Assembly: GCF_017301735.1 (NCBI RefSeq)
Contig: NZ_CP071090.1
Span: 10,406,001 to 10,470,000, forward strand
Direction: 5' to 3'
Source: Pyxidicoccus parkwaysis
GTDB lineage: Bacteria; Myxococcota; Myxococcia; Myxococcales; Myxococcaceae
DNA: 64,000 bases
Positions 42,632 to 50,094 of the stretch are shown in pieces. The stretch's first letter is position 1. Each line of letters opens with the position of its first letter. The position numbers were made by a program, and so were the translations under genes. The notes under the pieces were generated by a model that saw nothing but the letters and a program-made list of their open reading frames with translations, ran no database searches and was not told where the DNA came from.

Positions 42632-43540
42632 ATGTCGCCGTTCCTGTCGCGAGCTTCCGTGTCCCTGTTGCTGCTCGGGTGCCTGTGCGCCTCCATGGCC
42701 CACGCGGCCTCCGATGCGCCGCTCAGGCACCAGCCTCTCCTTCCCGCCTCCGGAGCCCTCGCAGCGACACAGCAGACAACGAACTCGGAGATGAATGACC
42801 CGCACGCGGGTGATACATCGACAGCAAAGACACCCGCTCCCGCGACGCCCGACACGAACGAGCCGTCTACGGCAGCACCCGAAGCGCCGCTCGTGAGTCC
42901 CGCGCCTGTCGCGACCACGCAAGAGCCCGAGAATGAAACACCAGACCCGCTCCGTCCGGGTGAAGGCGGCACGCGCCTGCCCGGCATGAGCGGCGTACCC
43001 GCGCAGTCGAACGGTGAGGACCTGCCGCTGTCCGCGGGAGCCTGGGTGGCGCATGGAAGCCTCGCGCTGGTGCCGCTCGGAGGCGTGTGGGCCGCGAGCC
43101 GCGTGGGCGGGGACACGCGGCTGACGTCCACGGCGTCGGAGGCGGCGGCGGGCATGCTCCTCGGCTCCATGCCCGCGCGGCTCCTCTTCATCCGGCCGGC
43201 CACGCCGAGCGGTGGACGCTGGACGGAATTGGAAGTGACGGCGTTCGGCGCGGGGCTGGTGCTCACGCCACCACTGGCCGCGCTCGGCACGTGGGGCCTG
43301 GGCGAGCTGGCCTTCGGTGGCAGTCAGAACCGAGGCAACGCATACCTCGGAGCGCTCGGAGGCGCGGCGGCGGGCGCGCTGCTCGGCGTGGCCGCGCACG
43401 CGGTGATGATGAAGCTGGCCGGGCCGAGCGCCCGCTTGAAGACCGAGCGGCAGCTCATCGCGCTGGGCTTCATCGGCGCGGGTGCGACGGTGGGCTACCA
43501 GTGGGCTGGAACACCGCGCCCGGAGAAGCACACGCGATAG
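42632..43540 (+). CDS. Exported protein with Pro/Thr-rich linker and hydrophobic C-terminus
   Basis: 302 residues from ATG 42632, which gives a clean signal peptide (SRASVSLLLLGCLCASMAHA). About 90 residues rich in Pro, Ala, Thr follow. The C-terminal 170 residues alternate Gly/Ala-rich hydrophobic stretches (for example LGGAAAGALLGVAAHAVM) and may form membrane helices or glycine-zipper-like segments. No family recognised. An alternative ATG at 42593 would put 13 residues before the signal. Confidence 0.6.
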   Translation: MSPFLSRASVSLLLLGCLCASMAHAASDAPLRHQPLLPASGALAATQQTTNSEMNDPHAGDTSTAKTPAPATPDTNEPSTAAPEAPLVSPAPVATTQEPENETPDPLRPGEGGTRLPGMSGVPAQSNGEDLPLSAGAWVAHGSLALVPLGGVWAASRVGGDTRLTSTASEAAAGMLLGSMPARLLFIRPATPSGGRWTELEVTAFGAGLVLTPPLAALGTWGLGELAFGGSQNRGNAYLGALGGAAAGALLGVAAHAVMMKLAGPSARLKTERQLIALGFIGAGATVGYQWAGTPRPEKHTR

Positions 43541-43665
43541 TTACGAGCCCGGCGCATCCGCGCGCGCCGCGTCGGACGAATCGACACGCGGAGGCTGTTG
43601 CCATGCTGAAACACCAGCATCACACTCCGCCGCGCAGTACGGACCCAATCACCAGGAGACACCGC

Positions 43666-43836
43666 ATGTCTGCTCGGAAGAACCTCCGTATCGCCGTCGC
43701 CCTCGCCGCTGTCGCCGCGCTGTTCGGCGTGGGCGTTGCCATGACGCCCGCCACGGCCTCGGCCGAAGGGTGCACGGTGACCTGCTACAAGCACCCCATC
43801 ACCGGTGAGCTCATCTGCACGCCTCCGTGTCCGTAG
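43666..43836 (+). CDS. Small secreted four-cysteine peptide
   Basis: 56 residues, ATG with AGGAGA at good distance. Signal peptide of about 33 residues ending TASA. The predicted mature peptide has 23 residues with the symmetric spacing C36-x3-C40-x10-C51-x3-C55, and short CTVTC and CTPPC ends. Two disulfides would make a compact loop. No modification enzyme was recognised next to it. It could be a secreted signalling, antimicrobial or structural peptide; unproven. A strong hairpin terminator follows 27 bp after the stop. Confidence 0.7.
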   Translation: MSARKNLRIAVALAAVAALFGVGVAMTPATASAEGCTVTCYKHPITGELICTPPCP

Positions 43837-43863
43837 CCGTCCAGTACGCGCACTGAAGCACCC

Positions 43864-43896
43864 GAGGCCCCTTTCGCTCCGCGCGGAAGGGGCCTC
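43864..43896. terminator. Bidirectional terminator hairpin
   Basis: GAGGCCCCTT and AAGGGGCCTC pair perfectly over ten bases, with a 13-base loop, between the convergent peptide gene and the Asp/Asn hydroxylase gene. A short TTCA follows. Confidence 0.75.
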
Positions 43897-43904
43897 TTCA
43901 CGTC

Positions 43905-44801
43905 TCACATGCGCCAGAAGCGACGCACGTGCGGGTCCGCCAACTCGGCCTGCGCGAAGCGCACCAGCAGTTGCTCGGCCATGGGCTCGGGAGCCCGGAG
44001 CCGCGCCAGCATGGCGCGCACCTCGAACTTCCGCGTGAGGGCCAGCAGCGCCTCGCGCTCGGGCACGGTGAGGCCGGGGTGCCAGCAGTCGACGATGAGC
44101 ACCACGCGGCGCTGCTGACTGCGGTTCCACGTCTCGTGCTCGAACGAGTCATGGAAGACGAGCACGCGGCCCTCCTCCCACTGCCGCGACTCGGTGCCCA
44201 CGCGGATGCCACAGCCCTCCGGAACCCGCAGGCCCAGGTGGAGCCGCATCCGGAAGCCGTCCCAGCTGCAGTGCGGCGTCAGCGTCGTGCCCGGTGCGTG
44301 CGACGAGAAGAGCACGTCCGCCAGGGGGAAGGCCGTGCACTCGCCGTCCAGCGACTGCACGGCGGCGGCCGTCTCGTCCATCTCCAGCCCGGGGAAGAAG
44401 AGCCGGTCCAGGCGCTCACCCGCGAAGAAGACGGGGTGCACGGACCAGCGGCCCGTGCCGACGATGCCCGAGTCGTAGTGCAGCAGGTCCGCATGCTCCA
44501 GCCGCGCGAGGTCCCTCTCCACGGCGGCGCGGCAGCCCTCCAGCGCCGTCGCGGCGGGAATGGGCGGCTCGCGCCAGGGACGCTCGTCCAGGCCGGGGAG
44601 CGGCGGGAATATCGTGGGCTCCTGTCCCGGCGTGGGCGGAGGCAGGGGCCTGCGCCCGGCCAGCATCTGGAGGTAGTCCTGGAGTCGCGCCAGCTCGCTG
44701 CCGGCGCGCATGACGGTGTCGAAGTAGCCGCCCTGCATGGCCAGCTCGATGACCCTCTGGCGCACCTGCGCGGTGAGCTCCTGCGTGGACGTTTCGGACA
44801 T
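43905..44801 (-). CDS. Aspartyl/asparaginyl beta-hydroxylase-like oxygenase
   Basis: 298 residues from ATG 44801 (AAGGGAG upstream). The C-terminal half shows the Asp/Asn hydroxylase fold: the iron ligand region TLTPHCSWDGFRMRLHLGL, then GRVLVFHDSFEHETWN with His and Asp, and an Arg-rich segment RRVVLIVDCWHP that should hold 2-oxoglutarate. These Fe(II)/2-oxoglutarate enzymes hydroxylate proteins, peptides or lipids. Residues 1-100 are a helical extension with a Pro-rich link. Convergent with the four-Cys peptide gene. Confidence 0.85.
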   Translation of the reverse strand: MSETSTQELTAQVRQRVIELAMQGGYFDTVMRAGSELARLQDYLQMLAGRRPLPPPTPGQEPTIFPPLPGLDERPWREPPIPAATALEGCRAAVERDLARLEHADLLHYDSGIVGTGRWSVHPVFFAGERLDRLFFPGLEMDETAAAVQSLDGECTAFPLADVLFSSHAPGTTLTPHCSWDGFRMRLHLGLRVPEGCGIRVGTESRQWEEGRVLVFHDSFEHETWNRSQQRRVVLIVDCWHPGLTVPEREALLALTRKFEVRAMLARLRAPEPMAEQLLVRFAQAELADPHVRRFWRM

Positions 44802-44831
44802 GACTACTTGCTCCCTTGGCGGACCCACTGC

Positions 44832-45434
44832 CTACGGCGCGTGTGACGAAGGCCCTCCATCGGGCTCCGTGGGCTGATGGATTGTCCCGCTGTCCAACCA
44901 TCCCGATGGGATGGTGGGCGAAGGCTTGCCCCAGGTGGAACCGGGAGGTGGCGTCAGCGCCGGCTCCCCTGCATCGGCAGGCGCACCACGGTCAGGCACA
45001 GCCGTACTGGACCGTTCCACGGGCTCCCCATCGAAGACGCGCCGGAGGATGCGGCCATCAGCGCGGATGGCGTATTCCACGCCTGAGTCCAGCGGGAGGA
45101 CTTTGGAATCACAGGCCGCGAGGTCCACGTCAATGCGGACGAAGATGATGTCCTCCCTGCGAGTGACGCGGTAACGGTGCGCGGCTCGGCTCTCCCAACA
45201 AGCACCGTGGGGAGCGTCCGCTGGGAGGAAGTCGTCGGCGGCAATCCTGATGGCTCGCAGCGTGGCTCCGTCCAGCTCGTAGATGCCGGGAGGCTCGCCC
45301 ACCTTCTGTGCGAACTTCTCGAAGAACTCGGGAAAGACAATCGACCGGTCTTCTTCCAGCGCAGTCATGCGAGGCGTGGGGCTCCTGCGGCATCCCACAG
45401 CGACAAGCGCCACGACGAAGAGCCACCTCCTCAT
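44832..45434 (-). CDS. Small lipoprotein of unknown function
   Basis: 200 residues from ATG 45434, which overlaps the upstream lipoprotein gene's stop as ATGA. Signal peptide with lipobox VAVGCRR. The mature part has a mixed alpha/beta body of about 120 residues (YRVTRREDIIFVRIDVDLAAC, YAIRADGRILRRVFDGEP), then a Pro/Ser/Thr-rich tail. Coupled to the JAB-like lipoprotein, so the two products likely work together. Confidence 0.65.
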   Translation of the reverse strand: MRRWLFVVALVAVGCRRSPTPRMTALEEDRSIVFPEFFEKFAQKVGEPPGIYELDGATLRAIRIAADDFLPADAPHGACWESRAAHRYRVTRREDIIFVRIDVDLAACDSKVLPLDSGVEYAIRADGRILRRVFDGEPVERSSTAVPDRGAPADAGEPALTPPPGSTWGKPSPTIPSGWLDSGTIHQPTEPDGGPSSHAP

Positions 45435-46180
45435 GGCGTACCCTCGAAGCAGGCCCCCGTGACGGGCTCGACGTAGAACTCCGTTGCGTCCTCGTTCCAC
45501 ACCACCCGCCCTGTCTGCTCACACTTCCACCGGCCTCGTGTCGGGCTCCAGTTCATGAGCTGCCCCGTCACGGGAACGTACTGGTGGAATCCATCGCAGG
45601 TCGGGTTCGTAACGTCGTGAGAGTAGAACGCAACGATGGAGAGCCGAACAGTTCCCTTCCGACTCTGAAACTCGAAGCCGTGAAGGACGCCTTCCTGGAC
45701 GATGAACCGGATATCGCCCTTCGTCAGGCTGGTTCCATGAGGATGGTTGTGGAGGGCGTAGACGTACTTGATGCTGCTTGCGGGATAGCGAGCATCCTCG
45801 ACCTCTGAAGGCAACAGGCAGGTCTTGCTCCTGTTCAACGGGTCGAGCTCTGACTGGTCCGTCAGCTTGCTCACCAGATACGGGTCGTCAGGCGTGTAAT
45901 AGACCCAGGCGCAGTACTCGCTGGAGACCCGCCAGAACGTGCCGGCTTCCTGGTGGTCCTGGCGGCCCGCGCTCGCATGCGGCTTCGAGAGAATCCTTGT
46001 GCAGGCCGCGAGCAGCGCATCCGCATAGGAATCAAATGGCCCGAGCAGCGGTCCGGGCAGCTTCTCGAGAATGCGCTGACCGGGTCCGGGCCGGACGATA
46101 TCCGGGTCCACGACTCGCGGCGACGAGCACCCCGGCGCGGCCAGAACGGCAAGCGGGCAGAGGTGCCTGGCGGCAGTCAT
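45431..46180 (-). CDS. Lipoprotein with JAB/MPN-like motif
   Basis: 249 residues. Lipobox in LAAPGCSS. The centre reads YALHNHPHGTSLTKGDIRF, resembling the HNHP-x-G...S-x-x-D stretch of RadC/JAB metalloprotease-like folds, though with one residue less spacing and Thr for Ser, so metal binding is uncertain. It also has WVYYTPDDPYLVSKL and a C-terminal Cys pair. A bacterial lipoprotein with a JAB-like domain could be a peptidase or a deubiquitinase-like relic. It is coupled with the next lipoprotein gene. Confidence 0.62.
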   Translation of the reverse strand: MTAARHLCPLAVLAAPGCSSPRVVDPDIVRPGPGQRILEKLPGPLLGPFDSYADALLAACTRILSKPHASAGRQDHQEAGTFWRVSSEYCAWVYYTPDDPYLVSKLTDQSELDPLNRSKTCLLPSEVEDARYPASSIKYVYALHNHPHGTSLTKGDIRFIVQEGVLHGFEFQSRKGTVRLSIVAFYSHDVTNPTCDGFHQYVPVTGQLMNWSPTRGRWKCEQTGRVVWNEDATEFYVEPVTGACFEGTP

Positions 46181-46206
46181 GAAGCCAGTCTACCCCAATC
46201 CCCGCC

Positions 46207-47427
46207 CTACTCCGTCCGCATCGCCTCCACGGGGTCCAGCTTCGCCGCGCGCGCGGCGGGATAGATGCCGAACGCCAGCCCCACACCGCAGCTCATCGCC
46301 AGGGACAGCGCCACCGCCCAGAAGGGCACCTCCGTGGGCAACCGCATCACCCACTTCGCCAGGTTCGCCAGCCCCGCGCCCATCATCACGCCCAGCACGC
46401 CACCCGTCAGCGACAGCACCACCGCCTCCGTCGCGAACTGCGCCAGGATGCGCCGCTTCTTCGCGCCCAGCGCCTTGCGAATCCCAATCTCCCGCGTCCG
46501 CTCCGTCACGGCCACCAGCATGATGTTCAGGATGCCGATGCCGCCCACCAGCAGCGACAGCAGGCACACGCCGAAGCTCGCCGCCGAAATCACCTGGGAG
46601 ATGTTGTTGAACATCTCCGTCGCGCTCTCGTTGGAGAACACGAAGAAGTCGTCCGGCTCCATCGGCTTCAGCCCATGACGCCGCCGCATCAGCAGCGTCA
46701 CCTCGTCCTGCGCGCGCGGCAGCACCTCCGCCGACTTCGCCTGGATGCTCACGCGGTAGTCGCGCACGCCCAGCAACTGGCGGAACACCGACAGCGGCAT
46801 CATCACGTTGTTGTCCTGGCTGCCACCGCCCAGGAAGCCGCCCTTGCGCTTCAGCGTGCCAATCACCACGAAGCTGCGCCCCTGGAGGCGGATGGACTGC
46901 CCCAGCGCCTCCACGCCCGGGAACAGCGTGTCCGCCAGGTCCTGGCCAATCACCGCCACGCGCCGCCCGTCGAGGTACTCCGTGTCCGTGAAGGGCCGCC
47001 CCGAGTGCAGCGACACGGAGTTCGTCTGGAAGTACTCCGGCGTGCCCGCCCAGATGCTCACGTTGGCTCGCGACTCGCGCATCGACGTGGACACCTTGAA
47101 CCCGCCGCGCGAGTCCTCCCCCGCCGCCGTCAGCACCGACGGCAGGTCGCGGATGGCCTCCAGGTCCGCGTCCGTGAAGCGCGGCCGCTTCGCCAGTTGC
47201 GCCGCGGTGAGCTCGCCGCCGAAGGGCAGCCGCTGCACCTGGAAGCAGTTGGTGCCCAGCTCGGACAGGCTCTCGTTCACCTGGTTCCGCAGGCCCTGGA
47301 TGAGCCCCATCATCGACACCACCGTGGTGGCGCCGATGACGATGCCCAGCAGCGTCAGGAAGGAGCGCAGCGGGTTCGAGGCGAAGGTGCCGAAAGCCAG
47401 CCGCAGGGTGTCCCAGATTGCGTTCAT
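46207..47427 (-). CDS. MacB-type ABC transporter permease
   Basis: 406 residues. N-terminal helix after MNAIWDTLRLAFGTFASN, a periplasmic MacB-PCD domain, then three C-terminal helices. The coupling region TEMFNNISQV...GVCLLSLLVGGIGILNIMLV and ERTREIGIRKALGAKKRRI is diagnostic for the FtsX/MacB permease fold. MacB-like pumps move lipoproteins, peptides or antibiotics mechanically. No ATPase or membrane-fusion gene is next to it here. It starts 15 bp after a second similar permease, so the two probably form a heterodimer. Confidence 0.88.
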   Translation of the reverse strand: MNAIWDTLRLAFGTFASNPLRSFLTLLGIVIGATTVVSMMGLIQGLRNQVNESLSELGTNCFQVQRLPFGGELTAAQLAKRPRFTDADLEAIRDLPSVLTAAGEDSRGGFKVSTSMRESRANVSIWAGTPEYFQTNSVSLHSGRPFTDTEYLDGRRVAVIGQDLADTLFPGVEALGQSIRLQGRSFVVIGTLKRKGGFLGGGSQDNNVMMPLSVFRQLLGVRDYRVSIQAKSAEVLPRAQDEVTLLMRRRHGLKPMEPDDFFVFSNESATEMFNNISQVISAASFGVCLLSLLVGGIGILNIMLVAVTERTREIGIRKALGAKKRRILAQFATEAVVLSLTGGVLGVMMGAGLANLAKWVMRLPTEVPFWAVALSLAMSCGVGLAFGIYPAARAAKLDPVEAMRTE

Positions 47428-47442
47428 CGCCGCCGTCTCCCG

Positions 47443-48669
47443 TCACTCGTGGCGGAGCGCTTCCACCGGGTCCAGGTTCGCCGCTCGCGCCGCCGGCCAG
47501 ATGCCGAACAGCAGCCCCACCATGGCTGCGAAGCCCACGCCAAACGCCACCGTCAGCGGCTGCACCGCCGCCGCCAGCGGCGTAATCATCGAAATCGTGT
47601 ACGCCAGCCCCAGTCCCGCCAGCGTGCCAATGGTGCCGCCCAGCGCGGACACGCTCGAGGCCTCCATCAGGAACTGGAGGATGATGGTCCGCTTCCTCGC
47701 CCCCAGCGCGCGGCGCACGCCTATCTCACGCGTCCGCTCGCGCACGGACACCAGCATGATGTTCATGATGCCGATGCCGCCCACCAGCAGCGTGATGAGC
47801 CCCACGCCCGTGGCCGCGCCGTAGAGCGCGCCGGTGAGCTGCTTGTACATGTTGGCGAGCTGCTCGGGCCGGTTGATGGCGAAGTCGTCCGGGTCTTCGG
47901 GCGGCGTGTTGCGCTCGCGGCGCAGCACGGGGGTGAGCGCGTCCTGCACGTCGAGCACGTGGTCCGCCGAGTCCACCGACACCGCGATGTTGGGCGGGTG
48001 ATTCTTCCCGAAGTGCGACAGGAAGGTGCGGTACGGCAGCATCACGACGAGGTCCTGGTTCTCCCCGAGGATGGTGCCCTTGGGCTCCAGCGTCCCCACC
48101 ACGCGGTAGGGCTTGTCCCCCAGGAGGATGCGGTGGCCGAGCGGGTTGAGGCCGGGGAAGAGCGTGCGCACCAGCTCCGCGCCGATGACGGCCACGGGCG
48201 TGCGCGCGTCCACGTCCGCGTCGGTGAGGAAGCGCCCGCTGTCCACGACGAAAGAGGACACGGTGGAGTAGTCCGCCGTGGTTCCCACCAGCATCACCGA
48301 GTTGATCTTCCGGTCCAGGAAGCGGCCCTCGACGCGGTCGAAGTAGATGGGCGCGGCGGCCACCACGTGCGGAGACGCGGCGACGATGGGGCCCACCAGG
48401 TCCGCGGTGAGGTCCTTGCGGTTGCGGTACTCCCACCAGTTCCCGCCCATGGTCCAGGGGAACTTGGAGATTTGCAGCGTGTTGGCGCCAATCTGCGAGA
48501 GCTGGTCGTCGAAGGACTTGTTGATGCCCTGGATGATGCCGACGATGGCCAGCAGCGTGCACACGCCCACGCCGATGCCCACCGTCGTCAGCACCGTCCG
48601 CATGCGGTTGGAACGGAGCGAGAACAGGGCGATTCGCCCGCCCTCCCACACATCGACCCGGAAGCTCAC
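47443..48669 (-). CDS. MacB-type ABC transporter permease
   Basis: 408 residues from GTG 48669 (AGAGG upstream). Same architecture as its downstream neighbour: N-terminal helix, large periplasmic domain (including GRFLTDADVDARTPVAVIG), then VGLITLLVGGIGIMNIMLVS and RERTREIGVRRALGARKR. It lacks a nucleotide-binding domain, unlike E. coli MacB. The ATPase partner must be encoded elsewhere. The 257 bp upstream, up to the cysteine desulfurase gene, shows no coding signal and may hold the promoter. Confidence 0.88.
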   Translation of the reverse strand: MSFRVDVWEGGRIALFSLRSNRMRTVLTTVGIGVGVCTLLAIVGIIQGINKSFDDQLSQIGANTLQISKFPWTMGGNWWEYRNRKDLTADLVGPIVAASPHVVAAAPIYFDRVEGRFLDRKINSVMLVGTTADYSTVSSFVVDSGRFLTDADVDARTPVAVIGAELVRTLFPGLNPLGHRILLGDKPYRVVGTLEPKGTILGENQDLVVMLPYRTFLSHFGKNHPPNIAVSVDSADHVLDVQDALTPVLRRERNTPPEDPDDFAINRPEQLANMYKQLTGALYGAATGVGLITLLVGGIGIMNIMLVSVRERTREIGVRRALGARKRTIILQFLMEASSVSALGGTIGTLAGLGLAYTISMITPLAAAVQPLTVAFGVGFAAMVGLLFGIWPAARAANLDPVEALRHE

Positions 48670-48926
48670 GTGAAGACCTCTCCGCCGGTACACCGTTGCG
48701 CCCCGAGCACACATCCCCGGCGGACACCCTGGCTACGCGCCAGCGCACGAGTGATTGCATGCGGCCCTCCCCAGGGCAACCGAGCAACACGCCGGATCCG
48801 CTCCACGCACCCGGAGTCCCGGAGGGGATTTCCCGTCCCTGGGACGGCTGGGACTGTACGTCCGGCACCCTTCCGTGACGCCGCCCGTTTCTCTTGAGGA
48901 CGGGTGCTGCCCGGACGCACCGGGAG

Positions 48927-50081
48927 TCAGCGTCCGGCCACCCTGCGCCAGGCGGCCGCCAGCACGGCCGCCGCCCGGTCCACCTGCTCGCTCGTGGTGT
49001 CGGGCCCCAGCGACAGACGGACCGCGCCCAGGGCCTCGGCCTCGGGGAGCCCCATGGCGCGCAGCACGGGGGAGGCGGACTCACCGCCCTCGTGACACGC
49101 CGAGCCGGTGGACGCCGCCACCTCCGGCGCCGCCGCCAGCACGTCGCTCCCCCGCACGCCCGGGAAGCGCACGTTGAGGGTGTTGGGCAGCCGCTCCGTG
49201 GAGTGGCCATTCAAGGCCAGCCCCGGCACCTCCGCGCGCAGCCGCTCCCACAGCCGCTCGCGCAGGGCCACCAGCGCCGAGGTGCCCCGAGCCAGACGGA
49301 CGCGAGCCAACTCACACGCGGTGCCCAGGGCCACGGCATAGGGCACGTTCTCCGTCCCTGGCCGCAGGCCCCGCTCCTGGCCACCGCCGAGCACGAAGGG
49401 CCGCAGCGGCGTACCCGCGCGCACGTACAGCGCACCCACGCCCTTGGGCGCGCGCAGCTTGTGGCCCACCAGCGTGAGCAGGTCCACGCCGAGCGCGTCC
49501 ACATCCACCGGCACCTTGCCCACCGACTGCGCCGCATCCGTGTGCACGGTGGCGCCGTGCCTGTGCGCATGCGCGGCGATTTCCGCCACGGGCTGGAGGA
49601 CACCCGTCTCGTTGTTGGCGTGCATCAGCGTCACCAGCGCGGTGTCCGCGCCCGCCGCGTCCAGGGCGCGCGCCGCGTCCTCCATGCGCACGCGCCCGTC
49701 CGCGTCCACGGGCAACCACGTCACGCGCCAGCCGCGCCACTCCAGCGTGTCGCAGGGCAGCTTCGTGGCGGGATGTTCAATCACGGAGGTGAGGACATGG
49801 CGCCGCTCCGCGCGAGCCTCGGTGGTGCCCCGGATGGCGAGGTTGTTGGCCTCGGTGCCGCCGGAGGTGAAGAGGATGTCACCGGCCTTCGCGCCGATGA
49901 GGGCCGCCACCTTCGCGCGTGCATCCTCCAGCGCGGCGCGGGCCCGCTTCCCGTACGGGTGTCCGCTGGAGGGGTTGCCGAACTCCTCGCGCAGGTACGG
50001 CAGCATCGCGTCCACCACCTCCGGGTCGACGGGGGTGGTGGCGTTGTGGTCCAGGTACAGCGGGCGCTCTGCAGGGCTCAT
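48927..50081 (-). CDS. Cysteine desulfurase (NifS/IscS family)
   Basis: 384 residues. PLP aminotransferase class V fold: LYLDHNATTPVDP at the start, TSGGTEANNLAI, HTDAAQSVGKVPVD, the PLP lysine K208 in GHKLRAPKG, and the sulfur-carrying Cys329 in STGSACHEG. Supplies sulfur from cysteine for Fe-S clusters or thio-tRNA. No iscU, iscA or sufE is adjacent, so a tRNA thiolation or general role is also possible. It starts 13 bp after the lysyl-oxidase-like gene on the same strand. Confidence 0.93.
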   Translation of the reverse strand: MSPAERPLYLDHNATTPVDPEVVDAMLPYLREEFGNPSSGHPYGKRARAALEDARAKVAALIGAKAGDILFTSGGTEANNLAIRGTTEARAERRHVLTSVIEHPATKLPCDTLEWRGWRVTWLPVDADGRVRMEDAARALDAAGADTALVTLMHANNETGVLQPVAEIAAHAHRHGATVHTDAAQSVGKVPVDVDALGVDLLTLVGHKLRAPKGVGALYVRAGTPLRPFVLGGGQERGLRPGTENVPYAVALGTACELARVRLARGTSALVALRERLWERLRAEVPGLALNGHSTERLPNTLNVRFPGVRGSDVLAAAPEVAASTGSACHEGGESASPVLRAMGLPEAEALGAVRLSLGPDTTSEQVDRAAAVLAAAWRRVAGR

Positions 50082-50094
50082 GCGCCCCGAAGGA

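Noticed and set aside
46675-48897. A 740-codon plus-strand frame over the permease genes
   Set aside because: Shadow product without domain; the minus strand has two diagnostic MacB-type permeases.
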